64,000 nucleotides of DNA from Orobanche coerulescens (Eukaryota; Streptophyta; Magnoliopsida; Lamiales; Orobanchaceae): the NCBI GenBank assembly GCA_033398695.1, contig CM065816.1, positions 135,629,358-135,693,357 on the forward strand, in the 5' to 3' direction. The number at the start of each line of letters is the position of its first letter. The stretch's first letter is position 1. The position numbers and the translations under genes were made by a program. Shown piece after piece: positions 23,089 to 35,250 of this stretch. The notes under the pieces were generated by a model. The model saw nothing but the letters and a program-made list of their open reading frames with translations, ran no database searches and had not been told where the DNA came from.

Positions 23089-23892
23089 TATCTCTGAAAC
23101 TAGTTATGGCTCAACTTTAAGCTAAGCATTATTTGACAATCCTTTATGGCTTGGCATTGAGCATTAAAAACCATGTTATTTCGGTGATATGGAGACCCAA
23201 AGATTCTTTCAAAATGATTCTCTCGTACTTGCATATGTTTGAGGTGACAAATCCCAGTACCATAGCTGATTACGTGGTTGATACTAGAGATTTAAGATAT
23301 ATACATTAACTAGATTGGTTATTTAGACCAATCATTATTGTTGATAGAACACACTTGAAGGACAAGTATAGAGGAATATTGTTTGTTCTTGTTATAAAAG
23401 ATGGGATTGGAGACGTTGAGTGCGATAAGTCGTGGAAGTTGTTCGTGTAAAAACTGAAAGCATCATCTGATTGTCCAAGAGACATCTTGATTGTTTTTTT
23501 GTGGACATAAATATATAGCAAATGCTATAGAAAAAGTATTCTCACTGACACATCACCGGTTATGTTGTTACCATATTCAGTAGAACTTAGATAAGTATGG
23601 TCAACATCTGGTGGTAATTTCCAATGTAGCTTACAGCTATCGTATTGAGGATTATAATAGGCATATGAAAAATTTAGAAATAATATGTACAGCTGCAGCC
23701 GGACACCTAAAAGAAGCTATTGGTGAGAATAGATGGGCTCGTGTGAAGTGTCTAGCCTGGTGATTCGAGGTTATGAATTTAAATGCTATGGAAAGCATGA
23801 ACAACCTTCTTCTCTGGGCTAGAAGGTTGTCCGTTTGCTGATTTCTCGAGGTTACTCGGACTGTGGTAGAGGAATAGGTATTTGAATGACAC
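23089..23892 (+). pseudogene. mudrA-type transposase core of MULE-1 (decayed)
   Basis: Translated across several stops, the stretch gives the order of a MULE transposase: SYLHMFEVTNPSTIADYVVDTRD, then RPIIIVDRTHLKDKYRG (first catalytic Asp), GIGDVEC-KSW, SSDCPRDILIV, later VAYSYRIEDYNRHMKNLEIICTA, and NAMESMNNLLLWARRL. At least six in-frame stops are visible. The 3' SWIM/zinc region is missing: the solo LTR begins at 23899 and no transposase resumes after it. It cannot be active. Confidence 0.85.
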
Positions 23893-25210
23893 ACATAATG
23901 TAACACCCCCAAGTTATTCAGGGTATATTACAGCGCCGTGAGCCCCTCCGTGGGGCCCATAAGGCTAATCATACGCGGAATTATAAAAATTGACAGAGAA
24001 GTCCAAATACAACGAAATGAAGGACAATACAAAGGGTATTCAACCATATCCAATGTATTCAAATACATCCCAACCCAAAATCAATACCTCGGCAACACAG
24101 GCCGGAACATCAAGGAAACTGAAAAACAATACTCGAGTATTCAATAACCATTCCAGTACAACAACACTGGATGGAGGAACACAAAACATAACCGGAAACA
24201 AGACACAGTATCACGCTTGCCCATCATCTTCATGCCGACCCGATACCTGCCTGTCCGCTCTCCTGGAACCTGAAATACATAAAAAGTATTTCCCCCATAA
24301 AGGGGTTAGCCGTCGAATAGCTAGTGCAAGTACATCGAATATGAAATACAATACTCCTCGATAATAAAGCGAAGGTAACCGTCAATTTATCAATTCAAGA
24401 CTAGTATTCCGGAATAACTAAATCTCATAGAATCACATCAATACATACATGATCAACCACGGAACCGCACCACAGGCTACGGAACCCTCAGAGGACCCGT
24501 CGGTCCGTCCCAGAGTGGTTAACTCATATTATCCGTGGAATCGCACCAGAGGCTACGAAACCCTCAGAGGACCCGTTGGCCAATCCCAGAGTGGATATAA
24601 ATTAACATGCCATTCATATATCTTACTTTCAAAGTCGAGAGCGTACATTCATAAATATATACTTGCCTTTGAGACATAGAGAAATTGAACGAAAAAAAAA
24701 GTATGAGTTCGGTAGGTCCAAGAACACACTCCCGGTACCTAAACGATTCGTAAGGGATATGATAATCAATAATCCATACTCACAAATCACGAAGAAACTC
24801 CCGAAACCCGTCCACAATTCACGAAAATACAAGGGTAAACAACTAGAGGTTGGAAAATCACCCAAACCCTCACAAGTCCGAACACGGCACAAACTAATCC
24901 GTAAAATTATAGGAAAAGCATGTATACGGGGTATATATATCATAATCTCAAGATTCTCAAGCTTCAAACCAGATAAACCGAACGAATCTAAGAAAAATCC
25001 CCAAATTCCCAAAATAGGGTTCTAAGGATTTTTTACCTTGATTTGGACGATAGAATGGATTAGATGTTGTTAAATCCTTGTTCTACAACCAAAGATGTTG
25101 ATATCTGAAAAAAGATCGCTTCCAAACTCCCCGAATCGCCTAAACCCGCTGCTCCCGATCGGAAATGTGAGAAGAATGAGAAAAATGACGAAATGGAAGT
25201 CAACTGTCCA

Positions 25211-25746
25211 TTATATACTCGCCCAGTCTAGCGCACGCTATGCCTATAATATTAGCGTGCGCTAGCGGGGTCACCAGGTAGTCCAGTGGCTTCTGTCGGC
25301 CCCGTTAGCGTGCGCTACTCGCCTTCCTTTAGCGTGCGCTAGCCGAAAATGGTGTCCAGAAATCGGAGTCCTGAACCTACTGTCCTCTGCCCTGCTCAAG
25401 TCTTAGCGTGTGCCACCGCGATAGCATAGCGTGCGCTACGCTGCCCTCATAGCGTGCGCTAGCTGAAGCCTAGCGTACGTTACCTGGTAGTCCAGAAAAC
25501 CTGACAACTTCATTGCCTCTGCCGACCCAGCCCGTTAGCGTGCGCTACGGAAGTATTAGCACATGCTACTAACCATGAATAGCGTGCGCTAGCTAACTCT
25601 TAGCGTGCGCTAATTGCTAGTCCAGAGAGCAGAATAAGTTACTGGTTCCGACCTGACTGGTCCCTTAGCGCGCGCTACGACTCAAAGCTAGCGTGCGCTA
25701 CTCAAGGAGAATTAGCGTGCGTTAGCCTATGCCTAGCGTGCGTTAT
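25211..25746 (-). promoter_or_regulatory. Longest palindrome array, with TATA box, in the solo LTR
   Basis: Sixteen exact or near copies of TTAGCGTGCGCTAA over about 520 bp (25228-25746), against five or six in the LTR of element A. On the minus strand they precede the TATA-like AGTATATAAT (25211-25220). Confidence 0.8.
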
Positions 25747-25816
25747 TTCTCTGACCCAGAACACTTCCGCAAGGTCTAAACAACACAATAGTGATCCAAA
25801 CAACGTACGAAACTCT

Positions 25817-26958
25817 TGTTGCTACCCAAAATATTATCCGGAGATAGATATTGCTTGAATGGATGGATAGCAAACAAATGCGAGAACACTTCCGTGGGAA
25901 AAGATAAATAACACAAGAATTGCCGGGGTTGTTAGTCCCGGGCTTGAATGCTCTCGCGAGATTTTATTAATACGAATATTCTGGGATACAAGTATTAATG
26001 TTAGAATCTATTACAATGAGTGTAAAGACTTCTAGTTATCTTAGCTTGTGAGCGTGTAGATTGCCGGAAGAACCAGATTTAATGCTCTGTGAGTTCTTGT
26101 AACAACGTTGATGAATAGTGACGGCGGTGAGAGATCGACAGTCCCTCATGGCATGTGTTAACTGTATGTTTGGGCTCATGGGCTCGTGAGTCTCTCTGAA
26201 TCTGCACTGTGGAGACTTCTTGCCTCTGCCGACCGTCTTCTGGATGAGAGGTACTGAGGGAGAAGTCCTGAGGTAGATTCGGGAGAGGAAGCTGGGAGCT
26301 TGATAGTATGTATAATTGTATATATTTTCTCTGAACTTAATGGAGAATGCTTGAACTGAATGAAGAATTCGTGAACTGAACGCGGAACCTTTCTCCAGTA
26401 GAAGGAGGTTCTCTATTTATAGCACTTGGACCTGCTGGGCGATCGCCTTTGCTGTATTATAATAAGCGGGCGATCGTCTTTTAGCACATGGGCTTGTCTC
26501 CTTAAAGTCTGCAGGAGTTGCTGGCAGCCAGCCGCGCGGTCCAATGAGAAGCCTGCACGCGTCTGAGTCGCTGTCACGGGCGGTCCCACCTTGTGCCTTT
26601 CGGCGGGCTTGTCGGTAGGTAAAGCCGCCCTGTCAGAGACAGCTGTTGGTGGTCAATGATCCATGAAATGCGGATCTTGTCTTGGGTCTGCACATGGGCA
26701 CTGCTTTGAGATCTATTCTTCGTGGACTTTGACGGACGATGGTCCCTGTTCGTGGCGTAAGACGGTCGTCCTCAGCCGGGCACCATGGTCGATCGCTAGG
26801 TGCCAAAGGTCGATTGCCTTGGGAGTCGATCGCTAGATACCCTGAGGCGGTCTGGTATCTTCGGTTAGGCGGCTTCGCCATAGTTTGATTGGTTGTGGAC
26901 TTGATCGCTCGGCCTTGCAGTCGATCGCCTGTCGAGGTGAATAAATCTTGACACAACA
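25817..26958 (-). repeat. 3' LTR of element C
   Basis: 1142 bp, TGTTGCTACCC...ACACAACA. Nearly identical to 33086-34228, with small differences such as GGCGATCG/GTCGATTG variants. Confidence 0.92.
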
Positions 26959-27478
26959 ATTTCCCCCAGCTCGCTCCTATGTTGGAAACGTGGGGCGAGG
27001 TGGTTCTGCTGGCGATCGCTGAATTATGGCGAGTGACTTTGCATTTTACTGAATTGGCGATCGTCTTTGAGCTGATTGATTCTGAATTTGGACGACCTGA
27101 TAGGTCGCTGAAAAGAGCGGGAGATGGCAGCGGATGCGGAAAAGTATCTGGGGCACGTGTCGGGTTCCTGTTGGAGGAGACCGACGGTCATTAATGACTC
27201 CTCGTCTGACGCGTCCTTGAAAAGACGCGTACGCGGGTCTCAAGGGGGTCAATAAATGCGACGGTTGCACTTCCGACCCCTGGGATTCCTCTTAATTGCA
27301 TAGGAGTCCTTGCCACCTCCTATAAAAAAGCGTAGTGTCGCAGTGTTCATTCCTACGCGCATTTATCGGAGAAAGAAGGTTTTGCTGAAGATTTTTCTGG
27401 AGACTTTGATTTCCGATCGTCAGTCGATTCCATCTTTGGTAAGAACACACTCCTCTTCTCCTTATCTTGAATTCGAGA

Positions 27479-30146
27479 ATGTCTGGAATACCTTCTTCGT
27501 CGGGAGTGGGTACCTCCTCCGCCGCTGGGACTTCTAGCGTCCGTGGAGGATCCTCCGCAGATTTCCACCTGGAGACAGCCGCTGAAGCAATCCGCGCCGG
27601 CATCGATCCCGCGGAAGTCGAGGCGTTATTTAATGAGGCCGACATCGCTAGGGAGGCGGAGGTTGAGCATCGACGGTCGCAGATGGAGAGGGATTTGGCG
27701 GTGAGGACCTACTGGGAGCGGCATAGCGCCTTTGGCCAGGCCTATGTGGCCTTTGCTGAGATTATGGAGAGGCTGGCCGGTCCGTTTCCAAGATTCGATT
27801 TCCGGGAGTACTCGATCGCTAATCCTTATCAGCCTCCTAAGCGATCGCTATTTCGAGCTGCGCAGCGATCTCTATGGTCTCTTGGCCAAATCAGGAGTTC
27901 GGCGACCAGGAGGGATCTGGCCGTCTGGAGGACGAGGTTCCATATCCCTTCAGATGTGGATCTCTTTGTGCCGGCCGAGAATGAGAGAGCTGATCAGCCT
28001 CCGGAGGGGATGGTCGCAGTGAACGAAGCGATCATGGAGGCGGGGTTGCGATTTCCTTTGTCGTTCTCCGTCTCCTATCTGCTGGCTGCTTGGAATTTGG
28101 CGCCGCTCCAGCTAACGCCGAATGCCTGGCTTCAGATTATCTGCACTCTGACCTTGTTCGGCGGTCAACGACTGTACCGCCTCCTTTCGCCATCGGAGAT
28201 GAACCACCTGTTCAAACTGACGGTTCAGAAAGGGTCGGTCGGAGGCTACCATATTCAGGGCCGATCCGATCGGGTGATCCTTGGAATACCGAACAAGGTG
28301 CGAGGCGATCTGACGAAATGGTTCTGGGTCGCCGGTGCCTAAAAAGCCTCAGCGAGCGACAACCCCACTGGCGAGCTGAACATTCCCACTGGCTTTCGGG
28401 AGAGAAATCCCGGTAAGGGTTCAGACTCTCCCTTTGTTTGGATATGTTCTGAACTGATCTAATTTGATTTCGTTTTTGCAGGTTTCCATATTCCGGCGAT
28501 CGAGGAGCTACCTTTCGATTTCCTGGTCGTCTGGGAGCGGATACGAAGTTTGCCGGACGACGAATTGGACGCTAACCGGATCAACAAGGAGAGTCGTCGG
28601 TTGTCCGCTCGCCTATTCCGTTTTCCGAGACACCTCTCGGTCTCAGGTACGAATTTCTACGATCTCCACTTGCTGGGCGATCGTCCTGTTGGAGGAAAAT
28701 GACTAACTGTGGCTTGATTGTTCTCATTGCAGAGGTTCGCTTTCCTCGCTTTCTGGAATCCCCACCGGAGATAGCTATGTCGAACCCTGGAGTTCTGGGT
28801 CGTCTCCGCCAGAGGAAGTCGTCTCGGGCTCCTCCTGTGGCGTTACCTATTATTCCGGAGGTGGAGCCTCGCGTAGAGCCGATCGTGGCTGAGGATGAAG
28901 TTCGTGAGGAGGGGCTTCAGACGAATCGTAAACGGTAGAGGTCGGGAGAAACTCCAGTTTCTGCCCCTGCCAGCGAGGTGCCGATCGCTGCGCCTCCGAT
29001 CACTGTTGTTCCTCCGGCGACTGAGTCTGCGCCCTCTGCGACTTTCTTGCGGGAGATGGCTATCGCCAATGCTGAGACCCATCGTGGGAAACCATACTTC
29101 GGCTGCGATCCCGAGAGAGCCGAGAGGTAAATTTAGCTTGTTGAGTTGAAACTGGTTACTCGCGTAGGAGATGTGTTAACTTTTTTTTTGTGTTGATGCA
29201 GGATCCGTCGCACAGATCCATCTTGCCCGCCGATGGTGTTGGATTTCTTAGCGAGCCGATCTCCTCGCCAGTCCTGTGCATCCCGCAATACGTTAACCGG
29301 GCCGTTTCTGCTCTACCGAAGGCTTGGACGACCGATCTAGGTGTGATCGCTCGTCAGCGATCTGGGAGTACAATGCAGGCTGTTCTCGCCCTTTCTCTCC
29401 AGACGGCGACCATGGCTACCCAGGCTGTGCAGGAGTTTGAGGGGCATCCTTCCATCACTCACCTGCATGCGGATCTCGAGGCGGCTCAGAAAGAGAACGC
29501 CGAGTTCGCCGACAAGATTGTGGCAATGGAGAAGGACTCCTTGGACGTGGCTAAGCGGGCGAGCCAAGAGCTTGAGCTGGTGAGGAAGGATGCCGAGATG
29601 TCTCGGGTGACGGTTGATCGATTTCGGGACCGGATGACAAATGCCGTACGCTCGCAGAAGGACGCTGAGACAGAGGCCGATCGACTGAAGGTGACCATCG
29701 CTCGGCTGACTAGCGAGCTGGTGGAGTCGAGGGAAAAGATGGCTGCAAGGGAGGCCGAGCTCCAAGGTGCGTAACAGGCGATGGCGGAGCTGAAAGGGGA
29801 GGTAGAGGCGACCAAGGCCAATCCCTTTCTTAACTTGGAGTTTGTCAGCGAGTTCGCCTATTATATGGCGTTCGCTGACTCGATCCGAGCTGCTAAGAAG
29901 GGAGGGCTGGAGGTCGGCCCTCTTGCTAAGAATTTCAAGGTGTATGCGTTGGAGCATCCCCTTCATCCTGCTTTCTCCTTGACGATTTTGGACCTCTCGA
30001 AACTCGGCGTGGATTTGAGCTGGTATCCGACTCCGGCGAACCTCGTTCATCCTGACGCTCTGGAGGACGGGGAGGTCGCTCCGAAAGAGGGCGAAGGGGA
30101 GCAGGTCGATCCGGTGGTTGAAGGCGAAGGCCAGGCGGGGGCCTGA
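27479..30146 (+). pseudogene. Antisense-strand ORF of element C: putative gypsy-type transposon domain plus coiled coil
   Basis: The first segment (to about 28410) ends with a block matching the plant 'putative gypsy-type transposon' domain (SYLLAAWNLAPLQLTPNAWLQ, then GRSDR-ILGIPNK and KWFWV). Introns are likely at about 28411-28480 (GTAAGG...GCAG), 28647-28731 and 29129-29200. A later part (29460-29770) is a long charged coiled coil, followed by a globular C-terminal piece ending in an acidic tail. In-frame stops at 28340 (TAA), 28936 (TAG) and 29773 (TAA) break it. Function of this family is unknown. Opposite strand to gag. Confidence 0.72.
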
Positions 30147-30239
30147 GGCTCTTCTTTCTTGTTTGCTTTAGCTTTTTGCCTTGTAGTTTTGTAGCTTTAT
30201 TTATGTAGTACTTAGGCCTTCGGGCGACCATGTATGTAC

Positions 30240-31423
30240 CTTTGAGATTTCGAGTAATGAAATGAATATTGGTCTTTCGATTTATCACTTGAACGATTGC
30301 TATTTTTGAGTCTTTTGCTTGACTTTGTACAAATGTGTGAGGAGAGATTGTTGCAAGTGTAGGTCTACGTGAATTGATAAACTCATATAGATAACTTTTT
30401 ACAACAAATTCGATCGCTGCACAAACATCTGAATAATGTCGATCGCCGTATGTAATTGAATAGGGACGATCGTCGAGTATATATCTCCGCACTCTTTTCC
30501 CCCTTGTTTTTGTTCACTTAGTGAAAGTAAGGGGGCGAAAATAAATCGTTGAGTGAGCGGTCTTCAAGTTTGTCGAATCCTCGAAAGGAGCCGTCCATCT
30601 CGGTCTTGAGGAGCCGTGCACGATCGCGGAATTCTATGGACCGACCTCCCCGACCGTGTCTTATGCACGAGCGACATTCCGTCTGATGGCTAAGTTCTCG
30701 TGACTCACTTAATTGGTAGGGTCCTCCGAAGGCTGCGCCTCGCCTCGTATTTAAACGAAGGGCGTGCGGTCTCAGTCTAGAATATTCCTTGCGCGGGGCG
30801 TCATCGGATTAATCAACTCCACTTCCGCGGCTTGTTAGCTCTGCTTCCACCTCGGGCTGCCATGAAGATGGCGACCCTCGACGGTGTACATTGAGACAGG
30901 GGTAGGGACGCGTCACATTGTCCGGATCCATCATGTTAGATGATGAACCTTTGAGGGCGGACGATCGTGTCCACTGATTAGTTTTGGAGGGCCCTCAGAC
31001 TACGCCGGTCTCGTATTTAAACGAAAGGCGGGCGATCTTGGCCCAAAGGGACCTTGCATGGCCGAAGCAGTCGGTTCCATCGACTACCCGGACCATGGCT
31101 GCACTCTTCTACCTCGGATCTTTATGTTGGATGCCGACCTTCGACGGTATACGTTGTGCGGGGGAAGCGATCTCGTGCCTTAGTCCATCATGTTAGATGA
31201 TGAACTGTGGATGGCGAACGAGTCCTCCGGTTTCGAAGTGTTCGTCCAGGCAGTAGCCTTCGGTTTGATGAGGTGGGAAATCGGGGAGAGACGTCCGAGG
31301 TTCCCTTCTCTTGATTTGAAGCATACGGTCGCCGAGGTTGATCGAGGGGTAGGCTCGTATGAGCTTTCCAGCTTGTTCGCGTTCGACTCGAGCGACCGTG
31401 TTGGGAGATTGGAGGGGCTCCGG
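30240..31423. repeat. Non-coding spacer of element C with a 258-bp tandem repeat
   Basis: CCATCATGTTAGATGATGAA occurs at 30929 and again 258 bp later, and TCGTATTTAAACGAA recurs at about 30748 and 31009, showing two diverged tandem units. No gene supported. This is where pol would be expected. Confidence 0.65.
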
Positions 31424-32962
31424 CTAAGCCAATAAGCTGTCCAACTTGCCTTCCTCGAACAATTTCCAGAGTTGTTTGAGGAGGTCGCGGCATTGGTTGG
31501 TGCTGTGACCGGGACTCTTATGGTAAGCACAATACTTATTGTGGTCTAGATGAACGTGGTCCCTTATCGCCTTTGGCTTGTTCAGCGGTTCGCGCCCTTT
31601 GACGGCGTAGTAAATGCGGGCCGGAGTTTGGTTGAACGTATGGAGGAGATGGGCTTTCATGTCCTCGAAGGTCTTGCAATCTCCGGGTGGCTTGGCGACC
31701 GCCTTCCTGGTTTTGGCGATCGCCGTCTTTCAGACAGGAGGTGGCGTTTCCTCGCCTTGGCGGAGGGTGAGCAGCTTCTGCCTGGCCAGAAAGTCGGGAG
31801 CCTTGGCACGGAAGATCGCGTAAGTTGGGGGGATGTCCTTCGTCAAGTGTCTGAACATGGGTGAGTGACCGTAGAATCCCCCCAGGACTGAATAGAGAGC
31901 GATCTCGTCGCTGATGGGCTCGCCGGTAAGGACGATTTTGTCCACTCGGTCGATGTAATCTGCGTCGGATTCATCTTCCCCCTGCCTGATCTTCATCATG
32001 CGGTGGGGGCCTTCTGGTCTGGCGACCTTGGCGGCGAAGTATGACGTGAAGTCGTTCGCCAGTTTCTCAAAGGAGACGATCGATCGTGGTGGTAGCGAGA
32101 CGTACCACCTATGGGCCAGCTCGCCCAATGTTAACGGGAAGATTCGGCACTTGGTTGCATCTGATGCCCCACACCCGGTCATGTAGATCCGGAATTTACT
32201 TAGGTGGGTTTCGGGATCTGACCTCCCTTCGTATAGAGGCGTTTTGGGAGGAGCGGTCATTCGTTGCATGGGGGCGAGCTCGATGTGGGTCGCGAGCGGC
32301 TCGGTCGGTCCGATGATCTTTCTGCTGGTGCTTGCCCCAGTGTCCAAGAGTGCCTTCATCTCGTCGAGCTGGCGTTGGATAGCGGCCATCGTCGTGGCCT
32401 GGCTGCTCGCGGCTAGGCGATCAGAGCGGGAGCCGAGGCGATCTAGTATTGATCCCCTGGCGTTCGGAATGGGGGCTAAGAGGCTGATCTGCCTTCGGCT
32501 GGGAGTTGGGTAGGCCGAACTTCTGGTGACGGACTCGGAATCCGTCGTCTCGAGGTTGGGGTCAGATTGCCCCGGTCGCCATGATGGATCGCTCCCCAGG
32601 CGACTGAACACGGAACCGTCCGATCTAGCGAGAGTCTTTTCTCGCGACTTGGGGCTTTCTGACGATCGCTCGCCCAGTAGCCCCTTGAATTTCCGTTTGC
32701 CCACGCGGCGGATGGCCGAGGGAGTAATAGCGGGAATTGTGCATGCTCTCCGTCGCTCCTTTAGGATGGCCATAGCCTCCTCGATCTGCTCCACAGTTTG
32801 GATCTGATCGAGTGATAGGCTGGGACCACCCCTCAGATGCGGGATCGAGAGTCTCGCATTCCTGCGACTTCCCTCCGCCATCGGCTGGGGCTCAGATTGA
32901 GCCGGAAATCGGTGTCCGGTGGTTTGGAGAGTGGCTCTCTTCGGTGCAGAGGTGGATGCCAT
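31424..32962 (-). pseudogene. gag of element C (Tat-like, one stop)
   Basis: Begins MASTSAPKRATLQ at 32962. A retrotransposon gag domain is visible (MTAPPKTPLYEGRSDPETHL, then RWYVSLPPRSIVSFEKLANDF, then KIRQGEDESDADYIDR). A stop just before 31730 interrupts it; downstream in the same frame comes YCAYHKSPGHSTNQC, the short knuckle of Tat-type gags (C-x2-H...H-x4-C). The frame ends near 31424 with no protease after it. Confidence 0.85.
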
Positions 32963-33085
32963 GATTCTGAAGGTTTTCTTTGAAGCGCAGTGAGTGTCAC
33001 TTCAAGTATATGCCTCGAGAACAGTGAGTGTTCTTCGGGACGATAGGAAAAAATGAAGGTTCAGGCCCCTTCCTCTAGCGCCAAT

Positions 33086-34228
33086 TGTTGCTACCCAAAA
33101 TATTATCCGGAGATAGATATTGCTGGAATGGACGGATAGCAAACAAATGCGAGAACACTTCCGTGGGAAAAGATAAATAACACAAGAATTGCCGGGGTTG
33201 TTAGTCCCGGGCTTGAATGCTCTCGCGAGATGTTATTAATACGAATATTCTGGGATACAAGTATTAATGTTAGAATCTATTACAATGAGTGTAAAGACTT
33301 CTAGTTATCTTAGCTTGTGAGCATGTAGATTGCCGGAAGAACCAGATTTGATACTCTGTGAGTTCTTGTAACAACGTTGATGAACAGTGACGACGGTGAG
33401 AGATCGACAGTCCCTCACGGCGTGTGTTAACTGTATGTTTGGGATCCTGGGCTCGTGAGTCTCTCTGAATCTGCACTGTGGAGACTTCTTGCCTCTGCCG
33501 ACCGTCTTCTGGATGAGAGGTAGTGAGGGAGAAGTCCTGAGGTAGATTCGGGAGAGGAAGCTGGGAGCTTGATAGTATGTATAATTGTATATATTTTCTC
33601 TGAACTTAATGGAGAATGCTTGAACCGAATGAAGAATTCATGAACTGAACGCGGAACCTTTCTCCAGTAGAAGGAGGTTCTCTATTTATAGCACTTGGAC
33701 CTGCTGGGCGATCGCCTTTGCTGTATTATAATAAGCGGGCGATCGTCTTTTAGCACATGGGCTTGTCTCCTTAAAGTCTGCAGGAGTTGCTGGCAGCCAG
33801 CCGCGCAGTCCAATGAGAAGCCTGCACGCGTCTGAGTCGCTGTCACGGGCGGTCCCACCTTGTGCCTTTCGGCGGGCTTGTCGGTAGGTAAAGCCGTCCT
33901 TGTCAGAGACAGCTGTTGGTGGTCAATGATCCATGAAATGCGGATCTTGTCTTGGGTCTGCACATGGGCACTGCTTTGAGATATATTCTTCGTGGACTTG
34001 GACGGACGATGGTCCCTGTTCGTGGCGTAGGACGGTCGTCCTCAGCCGGGCACCATGGTCGATCGCTAGGTGCCAAAGGGCGATCGCCTTGGGAGTCGAT
34101 CGCTAGATACCCTGAGGTGGTCTGGTATCTTCGGTTAGGCGGCTTCGCCATAGTTTGATTGGTTGTGGACTCAGTCGATCGGCCTTGCAGTCGATCGCCT
34201 GTCGAGGTGAATAAATCTTGACACAACA
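33086..34228 (-). repeat. 5' LTR of element C
   Basis: 1143 bp copy of 25817-26958. The inside edge is followed (minus strand) by the primer-site-like TTGGCGCTAGAGG. Confidence 0.92.
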
Positions 34229-34327
34229 ACTCTATAACAATATCGACAACATCACAAAGAGTTTACAGAGCTACAAAATAGGAAGAACGGCAAGGTCAAA
34301 CAGTCAATAAAAAGTACGGGTATTACA

Positions 34328-35250
34328 CGTAACACATGACTCGAATTGTGAATATATGTGAGTCATCAATCGAGTCATCCAAACGAGTAATACATATATG
34401 AAACTACCATGTACATAAATCTATATTCGAGTAACCCTATCGAGTAATATAAAAAATAAAAAAAATGTGTAAACGAATATAAGAACACATTTGAGTCATT
34501 ATATTCGAGTGACTGATATACTCGAGTTAGGATAAACATACTTGATCACGAGTCACCAGATCACGAATAATACAGAAACAAAACTAATGCAATACATAAT
34601 AACGTGGTTCGAACCAACATATTCGAGTCACTTTGTATTTGAGTATGACGATTAAGAAAATAATTGAGTAAATATCCGAGATACCTGATTTCGATGGTTC
34701 CATATCTAGCAGCGGCAGAGAAGGTGGTGTAAGAGTCGGCGGCAGCAGCAGCGTCATTCAGGGGAAAAGTTGAAATTGCCATTTCTAGGAAGATAATTAC
34801 ACGAATGATTTGATGTTACTCGAAAAATGATTCACTCGAATGATTCACTCGTATTATTGCTTTAACTCACTCATGTATGTTGTTCGAATAGAGAGATGTC
34901 TCACTCATGTATGGCTTTATATAAGGCTGAAACATAAATGAAAGATGACTCGAATAGAGTTACTAAAAAATGACTAGGTTACTCGGTTATGACTTACTAC
35001 TCAAATGAAGGATTTGACATTACTACTTTGTTACTCGGATGGTCTTACTCGAATACAAAACGCTGACTTAAAATTTAGTGACTTGAGTGGGTCCTTATAA
35101 CAATTTACTCGAAAGTACTAATTCGAATACTTTACTCGAGCTATGAAGTATGACTCAAATACTTACTCGAATGTAGATCTTACTCAACATTGTGCATTAT
35201 GACAAATTACTCATAAAGTGTATTATATGACTTGAATACGTTCGAGTAAA
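34328..35250. repeat. GAGTAA/GAGTCA motif array, right side of MULE-1, in two opposed blocks
   Basis: 34328-34690 has motifs reading GAGTAA/GAGTCA on the + strand; 34800-35250 has them reversed (TTACTCG/TGACTCG). The two blocks point at each other across a GC-richer 100-bp stretch (34690-34785). Confidence 0.65.
34690..34782 (-). other. Exon-like segment between the opposed motif blocks
   Basis: On the minus strand an ATG at 34782 opens a short coding stretch beginning MAISTFPLNDAAAAAD, ending near a possible splice donor (AG|GTATCT). Base composition differs from the flanks. It could be a first exon of a captured or transposon gene; no homology is recognised. Confidence 0.3.

Larger units (their letters stand above)
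25817..34228 (-). mobile_element. Pol-less Tat-like Ty3 element C with antisense ORF
   Basis: The LTRs are 25817-26958 and 33086-34228, nearly identical, starting TGTTGC and ending ACAACA. The target duplication ACTCT is perfect (25812-25816 and 34229-34233). Orientation is minus: a primer-site-like TTGGCGCTAGAGGAAGG lies just inside the right LTR, and a polypurine tract (GAGCTGGGGGAAAT on the minus strand, 26959-26972) abuts the left LTR. Gag is on the minus strand (31424-32962). An ORF with a plant gypsy-type transposon domain is on the + strand (27479-30146), the place where Tat-lineage elements carry extra ORFs. No protease, RT or integrase is present, so it is non-autonomous. CGATCG and GCGATCGC occur often throughout. 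Confidence 0.87.
23899..34327 (-). repeat. Solo LTR of the A family, reversed, split by element C
   Basis: Starts TGTAACACCCCC, the complement of the A-family LTR end, and finishes GGTATTACA at 34327. Without element C and one copy of its target duplication it is about 2012 bp, close to the 2044-bp LTR of A. Flanking 5-mers are CATAA (23894-23898) and CGTAA (34328-34332), one transition apart. No internal A-family sequence is present, so this is a solo LTR left by recombination. Confidence 0.85.
16440..35250 (+). mobile_element. Old Mutator-like element (MULE-1), heavily nested
   Basis: A degenerate mudrA-type transposase core on the + strand (23089-23892) lies between two zones of repeated GAGTAA/GAGTCA motifs (16440-16935 and 34328-35250). 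Between them sit a gag-only copia-like element (18471-23083) and a reversed solo LTR (23899-34327) that holds element C. Exact ends and target duplication could not be found, so the borders are approximate. Confidence 0.55.

Noticed and set aside
25817..34228. Reading element C as a cyanobacterial (GCGATCGC-rich) transfer
   Set aside because: LTRs, target duplication, gag and plant gypsy-type domain show a plant retroelement; the word bias is internal to it.
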